A DNA stretch of 64,000 nucleotides, from the NCBI RefSeq assembly GCF_002934365.1, contig NZ_PTIY01000003.1, forward strand, positions 1 to 64,000, given 5' to 3'. The notes under the pieces were generated by a model. It was not told the DNA's origin. It did no database searches and saw nothing but the letters and a program-made list of their open reading frames with translations. Positions 36,460-43,767 of this stretch are shown here, piece after piece. Position 1 is the first letter of the stretch; each line of letters opens with the position of its first letter. The DNA is from Methylobacter tundripaludum (GTDB lineage Bacteria; Pseudomonadota; Gammaproteobacteria; Methylococcales; Methylomonadaceae). Position numbers and translations under genes: made by a program.

Positions 36460-37008
36460 ATGAGCGAAAGAATTATATTGCGCACCGGCGAAGCGCTGGT
36501 TGCAGGCGGTCCGCCGGGTACCGCGGCAGAACCTGAAATCATTATCGGAGAACTGGACGGCCCGGTCGGCATTGCTCTCGCAACACTGACCGGCAATCAG
36601 TCTAAAGGCCATTCCAAAGTCTTTGCCATTTTAAACACCGACATTCAAGTGCGTCCGGTAACGCTGATGGTTAGCAAGGTAACGGTAAAAAACAGCCGCT
36701 ACACCAATATCCTGATGGGTACCGTACAAGCGGCCATTGCCAACGGCGTGCTTGACGCAGTGCGCGCCGGCGACATTCCCAAGGAAAAAGCCAATGATTT
36801 AGGCATTATCTGTTCAGTCTGGTTAAATCCGAGTGTTGCGACGGACGACAATCTGGATCATCAAATCCTGTTCGATATACACCGTAAAGCCATGACGCAA
36901 GCGATCCACAAAGCCATGACCAACACACCGGATATCGACTGGCTGCTGGAAAATCAGGATAAAATCACCCACAAATATTTCCAGATGGGCCTGGACGGAA
37001 AGATTTAA
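36460..37008 (+). CDS. Formaldehyde-activating enzyme (Fae) paralogue
   Basis: 182 residues. Opening RTGEALVAGGPPGTAAEPEI aligns with Fae GEALVGDG...AHIDLIIG; VRPVTLMVSKVTVKN matches CKPNTLMVPKVTIK; and KANDLGIICSVWLNPSVATD matches the DDL-V-hydrophobic region. Fae condenses formaldehyde with tetrahydromethanopterin. The histidine of the canonical AHIDL segment, proposed as catalytic, is replaced (AAEPE reads Glu at that place), and NNKHG is replaced by NQSKGHS. It therefore looks like a Fae2/Fae3-type paralogue, whose activity may be altered. GGAG 14 bp before ATG. A terminator follows at once. Confidence 0.8.
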   Translation: MSERIILRTGEALVAGGPPGTAAEPEIIIGELDGPVGIALATLTGNQSKGHSKVFAILNTDIQVRPVTLMVSKVTVKNSRYTNILMGTVQAAIANGVLDAVRAGDIPKEKANDLGIICSVWLNPSVATDDNLDHQILFDIHRKAMTQAIHKAMTNTPDIDWLLENQDKITHKYFQMGLDGKI

Positions 37009-37017
37009 AGTCCATAC

Positions 37018-37047
37018 AAAAAAGCCCCGATAAACGGGGCTTTTTTG
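37018..37047. terminator. Rho-independent terminator between fae paralogue and fhcC
   Basis: AAAAAAGCCCCG, loop ATAAA, CGGGGCTTTTTT: a strong stem with T-runs on both exits, serving the convergent genes. Confidence 0.93.
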
Positions 37048-37079
37048 TAGCCACAAGCAAGTCGAATGATGTAAGTACG

Positions 37080-37895
37080 CTACCCTATTTTAACCAATAC
37101 TTCGCCACGCCCCATTTCCGACATATCGCCAGCATAACGCTGCACCCGGTTAAAAGCCGCAGAGCCGTCTGCAAATTTGGAATTAAATTTCTTAAATGAG
37201 GCAAACAGTATCGGCAAAAACGCCAAGGTGTGCGCACCGCAATCATTGAATCTTGCCGACGCCTGCGGCTGATTCCATAACAATAACGTGCCCCGGCGCA
37301 TCGCAAACCCTAGGTATTTTCCGGTCTGCCCCATGACCGCAATAGTGCCCGCCGTCATTCTGGAACCGCAATAATCGCCGGCATTGCCCTCGATCAGAAT
37401 GTTGCCGCGCCGCATGTGATCGCCGGCGCGCTCGCCGACATTGCCTTTAACCAGAACGGTTCCGCCTTTCATGCCCATTTTATTGCCGGGCAGAGCCGCG
37501 CCCAAAAAATCGCCGGCATTACCGTTAATCGTTAGGAAGCCTTTCTTCATTTCGCAGGCCGCATAAATCCCTACATCACCGGACACTTCAATCTCGCCAG
37601 ATTTCATGCCTAAACCGAGATAAGCGCCCGCATCGCCTTCAACCGTTATGCGTCCGCCATCCAGTTCTTTGCCGATAAAATCAAGCTTACCGAAACTGTT
37701 TTTTATGACGATGTTTTGCGCGTCGGAACCTGCAATATCGAATAACTCGTCGACACGAATCTTGCGCTTGCCATTCTGTAACGTAAGAGCGGCAATTTCA
37801 GCCGCCTGCATACCATCCAGTTTATGGCAAACCAGCGGTGACATATCCACGCGCTGATCAGGCTTAAGTTTCAGCGTAAAGGTTAAAGCGCTCAT
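37080..37895 (-). CDS. fhcC: Formyltransferase/hydrolase complex subunit C
   Basis: 271 residues with a beta-helix of repeated GXXXGXXXGXXXX units (GDVGIYAACEMKKGFLTING, GNAGDFLGAALPGNKMGMKG, GNVGERAGDHMRRGNILIEG, GNAGDYCGSRMTAGTIAVMG), the FwdC/GltS-C-like fold. It is a structural part of the Fhc complex, which converts formyl-H4MPT to formate in aerobic methylotrophs. Start ATG at 37895 overlaps the fhcD stop (ATGA). Length is usual. Confidence 0.95.
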   Translation of the reverse strand: MSALTFTLKLKPDQRVDMSPLVCHKLDGMQAAEIAALTLQNGKRKIRVDELFDIAGSDAQNIVIKNSFGKLDFIGKELDGGRITVEGDAGAYLGLGMKSGEIEVSGDVGIYAACEMKKGFLTINGNAGDFLGAALPGNKMGMKGGTVLVKGNVGERAGDHMRRGNILIEGNAGDYCGSRMTAGTIAVMGQTGKYLGFAMRRGTLLLWNQPQASARFNDCGAHTLAFLPILFASFKKFNSKFADGSAAFNRVQRYAGDMSEMGRGEVLVKIG

Positions 37896-38788
37896 GCCAT
37901 AATCTCCTGTAAGTGAAAGTGGAACGGCCCTAACTTGCCACCGTAATTACCCGCACTAATGCGTTTGATGCCGTTCGTAGCGCCTAAATCGCAGACCGCC
38001 TGAATGCCCACACGCATGGCTTTATCAATGTCTTCTTTGGTTAAACCGTCGATAACGATTTCCATGACCGATTCGATTTCCGGCGACAGGTCGGTTTTGG
38101 TCATCCCCTTTAAAGTCGGGCAGAAAGCATCATTGGTTGACGCGCCCAAAGCCGCATATTTTGAACCCACCTTGGAACCGGAGCGCACTACGCCGCCGGG
38201 GAACGGCATAATCACATTCGGGATCTTGCGCATTTCTTCAATCGCCGCCTCACAGGCCGCCAAAGCTTGCGGTTGCGATTCGGCCAACACCAAGAAATTG
38301 CCGCCGCCGACTGCATCAACCTGCCCGGTAGTTGCTTCGGCCAAAAACTCGCCGTCCATGACCGGAATACGCCAGTAACGCTTGCCGTCGATTAATTTAG
38401 CCACTTGAAAACCGTCGCCGAAATAACGCAGGTTTTTACCCAAGGCTATGCGTGTGCCGCCATCAATACCGGCAAACAAGGCTGAGGTCGGCGACGTCAA
38501 TACGCACTGACCCGCGCGTGTTTCAAGCTGCTTGGCCAAACCTTTGCCGCCCATCGCAAAAATCATGATCGACACGCCGGGGCGGCCGTCAGGCGTTTCG
38601 GAAGGATCAAGAACCCGCTCAATTCCCGCCTCGCAACCGCAGGCAATCACCGACGTTGCAAAACCGGTCATGGCTTGGGCCGAGATCATCGCCCACTTTT
38701 CATTTTGTGCGGTGATGATGGCGCGAGTGGCTTTCATCGGAAACGCTTCGGCAAACGTAGCGTCTATGGTTACACCGTTAATAATCAT
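37892..38788 (-). CDS. fhcD: Formylmethanofuran:H4MPT formyltransferase homologue
   Basis: 298 residues of the Ftr/FhcD family: MIINGVTIDATFAEAFPMKA, ITAQNEKWAMISAQAMTGFA, GYGxx-type CGCEAGIERVLDPSETPDGRPG and GGVVRSGSKVGSKYAALGAS. It transfers the formyl group from H4MPT to the complex-bound cofactor in the formaldehyde oxidation route. The ribosome-binding site is weak. Normally this gene follows fhcA directly; here about 1.8 kb of other genes intervenes upstream (38789-40605). Confidence 0.96.
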   Translation of the reverse strand: MIINGVTIDATFAEAFPMKATRAIITAQNEKWAMISAQAMTGFATSVIACGCEAGIERVLDPSETPDGRPGVSIMIFAMGGKGLAKQLETRAGQCVLTSPTSALFAGIDGGTRIALGKNLRYFGDGFQVAKLIDGKRYWRIPVMDGEFLAEATTGQVDAVGGGNFLVLAESQPQALAACEAAIEEMRKIPNVIMPFPGGVVRSGSKVGSKYAALGASTNDAFCPTLKGMTKTDLSPEIESVMEIVIDGLTKEDIDKAMRVGIQAVCDLGATNGIKRISAGNYGGKLGPFHFHLQEIMA

Positions 38789-38849
38789 ATTGTTAAACTC
38801 ATTATTGAACTATTTTTCAGTATCGTAGCTTGATTGGTAAATCTCTAAC

Positions 38850-39254
38850 CTAAATATCAAGCAAATGCCCTTGCAATTCGGGATAATTTTTAAAATGACC
38901 ATCGACGCTCATTAACTTAGCATGATAGTTTAAAGCTGTGCCGATAATCATCCGATCAAACGGATCCTTATGAATATCGGTTAAATCAACAGCACAGCAA
39001 GTAATAGCGGGTGACAACGGCAATAGCTCAATACCGGCCGGAGCTAAAGCCTCTTGCAACCATTCACTAACCGGTAAAGGCAAAACCAAACGACCACCTT
39101 TTACCAATTGCGCTATTTCAAAACACGAAATAACCGAAACAGCTACCCGCTCGGTTTGTTCTATGCAGTCAATTTGCTGCGCTGATAAGTAACTAAACTT
39201 ATCATTTAGCCACCATACCCAAATATGCGTATCCAATACGACTATTTGAGACAC
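38850..39254 (-). CDS. vapC: PIN-domain toxin (VapC-like)
   Basis: 134 residues. Acidic PIN residues: Asp8 (VVLDTHIWVW), Glu46 (VISCFEIAQL), Asp97 and Asp100 (HKDPFDRMI), Asp118 (SVDGH). VapC toxins are Mg-dependent RNases, often cutting tRNA or rRNA. Its start overlaps the antitoxin end by 13 bp, as is usual for type II pairs. It lies 61 bp upstream of fhcD, inside the fhc operon. Confidence 0.88.
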   Translation of the reverse strand: MSQIVVLDTHIWVWWLNDKFSYLSAQQIDCIEQTERVAVSVISCFEIAQLVKGGRLVLPLPVSEWLQEALAPAGIELLPLSPAITCCAVDLTDIHKDPFDRMIIGTALNYHAKLMSVDGHFKNYPELQGHLLDI

Positions 39255-39472
39255 TCAAAATCCTCACTCGTCACACTGGGCTCTATTAAATCGCCGATTA
39301 TCTTGCCTTTACCGGCGATAGATGCGGGCGGCTGGCGGCGTTTATCAACGGCTTGATGATTTTTGATTAACTCGCGCAGAGCAATATTAATTATTTCATT
39401 AAAATCATCAACGCCCACACATTGCGAGGCATTTTTCAACAAGGTGTCGTTTATGGTAATGGTTTGTTGCAT
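39242..39472 (-). CDS. VapB-type antitoxin
   Basis: 76 residues: MQQTITINDTLLKNASQCVG, then DDFNEIINIALRELIKN, the ribbon-helix-helix type pattern of VapB antitoxins, and an acidic/Lys-rich C-terminal tail (KGKIIGDLIEPSVTSEDFECL) that would wrap the toxin. It should neutralise VapC and repress its own promoter. It follows the HEPN-protein gene with about 30 bp between. The family assignment is moderately sure. Confidence 0.8.
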   Translation of the reverse strand: MQQTITINDTLLKNASQCVGVDDFNEIINIALRELIKNHQAVDKRRQPPASIAGKGKIIGDLIEPSVTSEDFECLK

Positions 39473-39502
39473 GACTAAATCCTGCTATTGAAGCCTAGTG
39501 CA

Positions 39503-40348
39503 CTAAGCATCATATTTTTCACTTAGTAATCGAACAATTATTTGCGACCATTTGATGCTATCAAAAACCAAAGGTTTTATTACCGGCTTTGAGCCGTGGG
39601 CGTTTGACATATTATTTCTTAACAATTGCAGCACATAAGCAGCTTGTTTGAGCGACCCTTCAAGGTTTGCCCTAAATACTTTGATATCGCCTTCCTTCCA
39701 TTCAATGTCAGTTAATTGACCATCAATAGCAGTATATACACCAGTTGCCTCTAGTGCTTTTTTACATCGATGCTGAAAGGATTTACTGTAATCTACCTCG
39801 CCAAGACTCTTATCTCGATATACTCGCGCAATTACGCTTTCAACAGCGGCATACGCAGATAAGATTGCTTCATTTAAATCACCGTCGCGAAATTTTGTTG
39901 CGGCTTTAATCAATTCTTCCCGTGCAGACGGCTCTAGTTCTTCCAAATCTGACCTATCTAAAACTTCAATCGGCAATATCTTATTATCAATGAGTTGCCA
40001 ACCTAATCTGTCAAGGCAGTATTGCAATCTTTCTTTTCTTCCTTCAGGTTCCTCTATCTCATTGCCATATGAAAATACCCTATATCGATCACTGAATATT
40101 TCTTCTATGACGGTGTTCAAAAAGCGAAGCTTCGTTTCATCAGCAAAACTCAGAAAACAATCTCCTATTTCTGACACAAGCTGGCTCGTATTTGGATTCC
40201 CCCAATTATTAGCATCAAAACCTAGTCCCTTGAGAATTTCTAAATCAAATCCAGCAAGCCCCACAATATCCTTAATATCATAGAAATCAAATTTTCTAAG
40301 TATCGGAGCAACAGCAGCCCATGCCGAATTGATGTCATTATTATTCAT
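39503..40348 (-). CDS. HEPN/Abi-C-type protein
   Basis: 281 residues, AT-rich. The C-terminal part has LLRNNMSNAHGSKP, that is Arg244-x6-His251, the R-X4-6-H motif of HEPN RNases, in the setting (LRNxxxxAHG) seen in abortive infection Abi-C domains. The helix DLNEAILSAYAAVESVIARV fits the HEPN four-helix bundle. The N-terminal half is not recognised. HEPN-Abi proteins often act as RNases in phage defence. It is the first gene of the inserted block, upstream of the VapBC-like pair, on the same strand as fhc. Confidence 0.75.
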   Translation of the reverse strand: MNNNDINSAWAAVAPILRKFDFYDIKDIVGLAGFDLEILKGLGFDANNWGNPNTSQLVSEIGDCFLSFADETKLRFLNTVIEEIFSDRYRVFSYGNEIEEPEGRKERLQYCLDRLGWQLIDNKILPIEVLDRSDLEELEPSAREELIKAATKFRDGDLNEAILSAYAAVESVIARVYRDKSLGEVDYSKSFQHRCKKALEATGVYTAIDGQLTDIEWKEGDIKVFRANLEGSLKQAAYVLQLLRNNMSNAHGSKPVIKPLVFDSIKWSQIIVRLLSEKYDA

Positions 40349-40412
40349 AGAATCTTAATCGAGTCACAGACTGGCGGGAAGAGCACATTCACATGCAGCA
40401 CTTTGTTTTCCA

Positions 40413-40598
40413 CTACATTCCAACACTGAACTTAATTAACAATGCCGCAGTCAAAATCGTTTGTAAAAATCCAACTCCAACAATCCAGCATATCAATTCG
40501 TCTTTAAATTCGGCAATTTTCAACTCCAGCTTTAATTCAACCTCTCTAACATCCTGCTTGGTAGCTGACAAGGTTAACGCAGTTATTTTTCTAAACCC
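40413..40598 (-). pseudogene. 5'-truncated coiled-coil membrane protein remnant (DUF1640-like)
   Basis: A minus-strand frame reads ...GFRKITALTLSATKQDVRE, then VELKLELKIAEFKDELICWI and a C-terminal TM stretch (VGVGFLQTILTAALLIKF) before a TAG stop at 40413. This is the usual C-terminus of small DUF1640-type proteins (long coiled coil, then a terminal TM). No ATG opens the frame and the N-terminal half is missing: the frame simply runs back into the fhcA 3' region. It sits between fhcA and the HEPN gene, so it may mark a junction of an insertion. A functional TTG start (about 40571) cannot be fully excluded. Confidence 0.65.
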
Positions 40599-40605
40599 GT
40601 AACAA

Positions 40606-42273
40606 TCATGCCACAGTCCCTTTAAGCGGATGCACCGTCAAACTGCCGCGCCCATCTTCGGTAATCTCGTCATCGCTGATTTTAAAGTTGCCCAGTTTCA
40701 TGGTCAGGAACCGGTCAAAATATTTCTGCAAATCCTTTTCTACCGACGCATCAAAATCAGGCTTAACGACATGGGTCGTACCCCATTTGGTGTGAACAAC
40801 CTTGCCGTCTACCACCACCAGCTCACCGTCTTTAAACACATAATCCGGTTTTTCGAACATAAGCTGCCGGTCGGCGTTGTCGGTATAAACGGTAATATCC
40901 GCCCAGTTACCGGCGCTTAAAGCGCCGCGATCTTGCAGACCGATCAGTCTGGCCGCACCGGCGCGGGTCATAATCGCAATTTCCTGCAAACTGTATTCAC
41001 GCTCAATCGATGCCAAGGTGGTCATCTTTTGCGCTTCGGGATGAATCGTAGCCAGCACATCGTTACGGAAACTTCTATCCATCAGCAAGCGGATCAAATG
41101 CGGATAGCTGGTGAATGGTGCGCCATTCGGATGGTCCGTGGTCAGGAAAATACGCCACGGGTCATCAACCAGCAGGAAGGTTTCCAGGCCAATCGCCCAT
41201 TGCAGCGCGTTAACGAAGTTCTGGTCCTTGTATTTGAACGGTACAACGCCGCAGCCCGCATCGCATTCAATATCCATCGTCACCCATTTATTCGGGCTGG
41301 CATGCTTATGATTGGCGTGTTGGCGCATGTTGTCGCCGGATGCTGTTACGGTTTGACCGAACAGGATCTGCCCGACATCAATCGTGATGTTCTTGTTAAG
41401 GTTAACCGCTTCGGCAATCTGGGCCGCACCGGACGAAAACTTGAAATCCCCTTCCGTACCATAACTATGGAACTGAATATGGGTCAAATGCATCGGCAAG
41501 CCGCCTATGCCCTGAATGGTATCCAGCGTAGTATTCATGTTGCCGGGCACACCCAGATTACAACCATGCACATGCAGCGGATGCGTAATGCCCAGCTCTT
41601 TAACGGCCGTTGCCAATACGCGCAGAATCTCGCGCGGGGTTACGCCGTAATGGCTGTTTTGCTCGTCCAGGTCCAGTTTGCGCTGATTAAATTTAAATGC
41701 ACTGATGCCGCCCGGATTAACGACTTTAACGCCGATCGCTTTAGCGGCTTGCATGGTAAAAGCGACATAATCATTGATAGCTTTTTGGTCTTTTTTGGCC
41801 GTCAGCATACGCAGCAAATAATCATCGCTGCCCATCAACACATAACCGCCTTTATCCAGGATCGGAATGTCGGCCATTTCCATATGCGCCTGGCGCGCAT
41901 TAATCGGCAATACGGCGGGTTCAAAACCGGCGGTATAGCCCATTTCCGCGTAACGATAGCCAGTCACAAAGGTGCTGGGCATCGCATGGCCGCAGCCGGA
42001 ACGGCAAATGTCGGTACGATGAACGGGATCCTGACGATGATCTTCCGGCAACAAGGTTCTGGCGATATTGCCCTTGCCGCCGCCGATATGTGTGTGCATA
42101 TCAATCGCACCGGACATCACCACCTTGCCATTTAAATCGTATTCTTTATCGACCTTAAAATCGCCGACGGGCTTATTGACGATGCGTCCGTCCTGAATGT
42201 AAATATCCTGTTTCGCGCCATCAATCCCGCTGGCAGGATCGTAGACCGCTCCACCTGTTAACTTTATCAACAT
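40606..42273 (-). CDS. fhcA: Formyltransferase/hydrolase complex subunit A
   Basis: 555 residues, amidohydrolase fold, FmdA/FhcA family. Metal-site segments: MSGAIDMHTHIGGGKGN (HxH), LHVHGCNLGVPGNM, and the catalytic Asp in TTDHPNGAPF. It hydrolyses the formyl group carried by the complex to formate. ATG at 42273 follows TAGGAAAATAGT; fhcB ends 9 bp before, so they are one operon. The gene is intact at its 3' end, with the truncated coiled-coil remnant next. Confidence 0.97.
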   Translation of the reverse strand: MLIKLTGGAVYDPASGIDGAKQDIYIQDGRIVNKPVGDFKVDKEYDLNGKVVMSGAIDMHTHIGGGKGNIARTLLPEDHRQDPVHRTDICRSGCGHAMPSTFVTGYRYAEMGYTAGFEPAVLPINARQAHMEMADIPILDKGGYVLMGSDDYLLRMLTAKKDQKAINDYVAFTMQAAKAIGVKVVNPGGISAFKFNQRKLDLDEQNSHYGVTPREILRVLATAVKELGITHPLHVHGCNLGVPGNMNTTLDTIQGIGGLPMHLTHIQFHSYGTEGDFKFSSGAAQIAEAVNLNKNITIDVGQILFGQTVTASGDNMRQHANHKHASPNKWVTMDIECDAGCGVVPFKYKDQNFVNALQWAIGLETFLLVDDPWRIFLTTDHPNGAPFTSYPHLIRLLMDRSFRNDVLATIHPEAQKMTTLASIEREYSLQEIAIMTRAGAARLIGLQDRGALSAGNWADITVYTDNADRQLMFEKPDYVFKDGELVVVDGKVVHTKWGTTHVVKPDFDASVEKDLQKYFDRFLTMKLGNFKISDDEITEDGRGSLTVHPLKGTVA

Positions 42274-42282
42274 ACTATTTTC

Positions 42283-43542
42283 CTACAGAGCTTGTTCAAT
42301 GGCATTAAGTACGTCAAACGTACTAGGCAAAGCGGATTCGCGTAATTTTTTCAGCCGTATCGCGACCACGTTATCCATACGGTAAGCATGACCGGCATGG
42401 TCGATACCCGGCGTACCGACAGGGATAAATACATCCGGTTCTTTTGCAAACGTCATCCCGGAACGGCCCACCACGATTGTCGGCAAGGTTGTCACCGGTG
42501 GGACGGCTTTAGCATTAAACGCCTGCACCCAGACCAAAGCATCTGCCTCGCCATTAGCCAGCAAGGCATTCGTATCGTTCAAATAGGGATCGTATTCGGG
42601 ATAGCCGCTGGAAAAACGGGTACGCGCCGGGTAACCGGTCGTCCAGCCGCAAACCTGATTGGCCGTCTGATCACCTTCTTTGCCGCCTAACGGCAAGCCG
42701 GAGCTACGGGTATTTTGGTTGTTAATATCCTTTACCATTTCTGAAATGGTTTGCACCGTCAATTCGGCCTGACTATAGGCCAACGCACCGGCCGCCCAAG
42801 TCACTACGCTGTAGCTTGCCGCTTTTAATTTATCGGCAATACCCTGCAAATCAACTACCGCAATGCCGCCGACCGAATCGACCCGTATCGGATTGCCTTT
42901 AACCAATGCCCGCAATACCGCGACAACATCAGGCAAATCTTCATTGGCGCATTCGAAAACCTGCGCTTTTTGGCCGCTAGGCGACGTGGACGCGTTACCG
43001 GAAGGCGTTTTGCCCAAATAGATAACCTCGCGCTTGCCGGTATCGTCCAGGAACATGGATTCTTCATTCCACAGGTAACGCTCGAAAAAGCGCGGCGAAA
43101 AGCTTTCCAGATCGACGCCGACTACCAGCAATAAATCGCAGCGGTTTTTGACTTCCGCCAGCGTCGTATTCATCCAGCCGGAATCCTGTAAGGCCAGAAA
43201 ATTGTTCCGCGCGCCGGTAAAATTCATATTATCGACCACAGCGCCGCTACGATCCGCCAACGCCAACAACGCCCGCATGCCGTTAACATCGGTTGCACAG
43301 CCGCCGATAACCGGTTGATTGGTGTTTTTTAACAACGCCGCCGCCCTGGCTACAGCCTCATCCAGACTGACGTCCTTGCCATCAACTCTTGGACGGGTAT
43401 CGGTAATAGCCTGTTCAAAAGCGGGCGTATTAACCGCGCAGCCGTTTTCAACCACCTTAAGCGATACGCCGTCAACCTGAATGCACAGGTCGTCCGTGCC
43501 GATACCGCAAAAAGGGCTGGGTACTTCAGTTATCTCAGCCAT
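42283..43542 (-). CDS. fhcB: Formyltransferase/hydrolase complex subunit B
   Basis: 419 residues, homologous to FmdB/FwdB of methanogens but, as known for Fhc, without the molybdopterin/iron-sulfur parts. Recognisable segments: PFCGIGTDDLCIQVDG, GCATDVNGMRALLALADRSG, WNEESMFLDDTGKREVIYLG, GWTTGYPARTRFSSGYPEYD. AGGATAGCTCC precedes the ATG. It is the first gene of the fhc operon, following a terminator-like hairpin after fadE. Confidence 0.95.
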   Translation of the reverse strand: MAEITEVPSPFCGIGTDDLCIQVDGVSLKVVENGCAVNTPAFEQAITDTRPRVDGKDVSLDEAVARAAALLKNTNQPVIGGCATDVNGMRALLALADRSGAVVDNMNFTGARNNFLALQDSGWMNTTLAEVKNRCDLLLVVGVDLESFSPRFFERYLWNEESMFLDDTGKREVIYLGKTPSGNASTSPSGQKAQVFECANEDLPDVVAVLRALVKGNPIRVDSVGGIAVVDLQGIADKLKAASYSVVTWAAGALAYSQAELTVQTISEMVKDINNQNTRSSGLPLGGKEGDQTANQVCGWTTGYPARTRFSSGYPEYDPYLNDTNALLANGEADALVWVQAFNAKAVPPVTTLPTIVVGRSGMTFAKEPDVFIPVGTPGIDHAGHAYRMDNVVAIRLKKLRESALPSTFDVLNAIEQAL

Positions 43543-43720
43543 GGAGCTATCCTTTTGTTAGTCACAATATAAGGTTATTGTGACAGATGACCTCTATTCG
43601 TACAACCTTGGCATCTCACCCAGTCAAGCCTTTATCCGTCCTTAAATTGATGAGTCTTTTAAAACGACATAAAGTTGATGACGCGTTTAGAAGATCAACC
43701 GCTTTCTCCTGCTCAATGAA

Positions 43721-43742
43721 ACAAAAGGCGGCCTAAGCCGCC
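43721..43742 (-). terminator. Terminator-like hairpin after fadE
   Basis: GGCGGC-CTAA-GCCGCC with AAAA on the left, giving a T-rich exit on the minus strand (GCCGCCTTTTGTTT). It separates fadE from the fhc operon. Confidence 0.85.
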
Positions 43743-43767
43743 CCTTGATGCCCCTGATTCGGCTGTT

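Noticed and set aside
40393-40602. 69-codon plus-strand frame between fhcA and the HEPN gene
   Set aside because: It is opposite the coiled-coil remnant and lacks a ribosome-binding site.
40933-42135. A 400-codon frame on the plus strand opposite fhcA
   Set aside because: It mirrors the intact fhcA frame, has no recognisable domain and follows fhcA codon bias; it is an antisense shadow.
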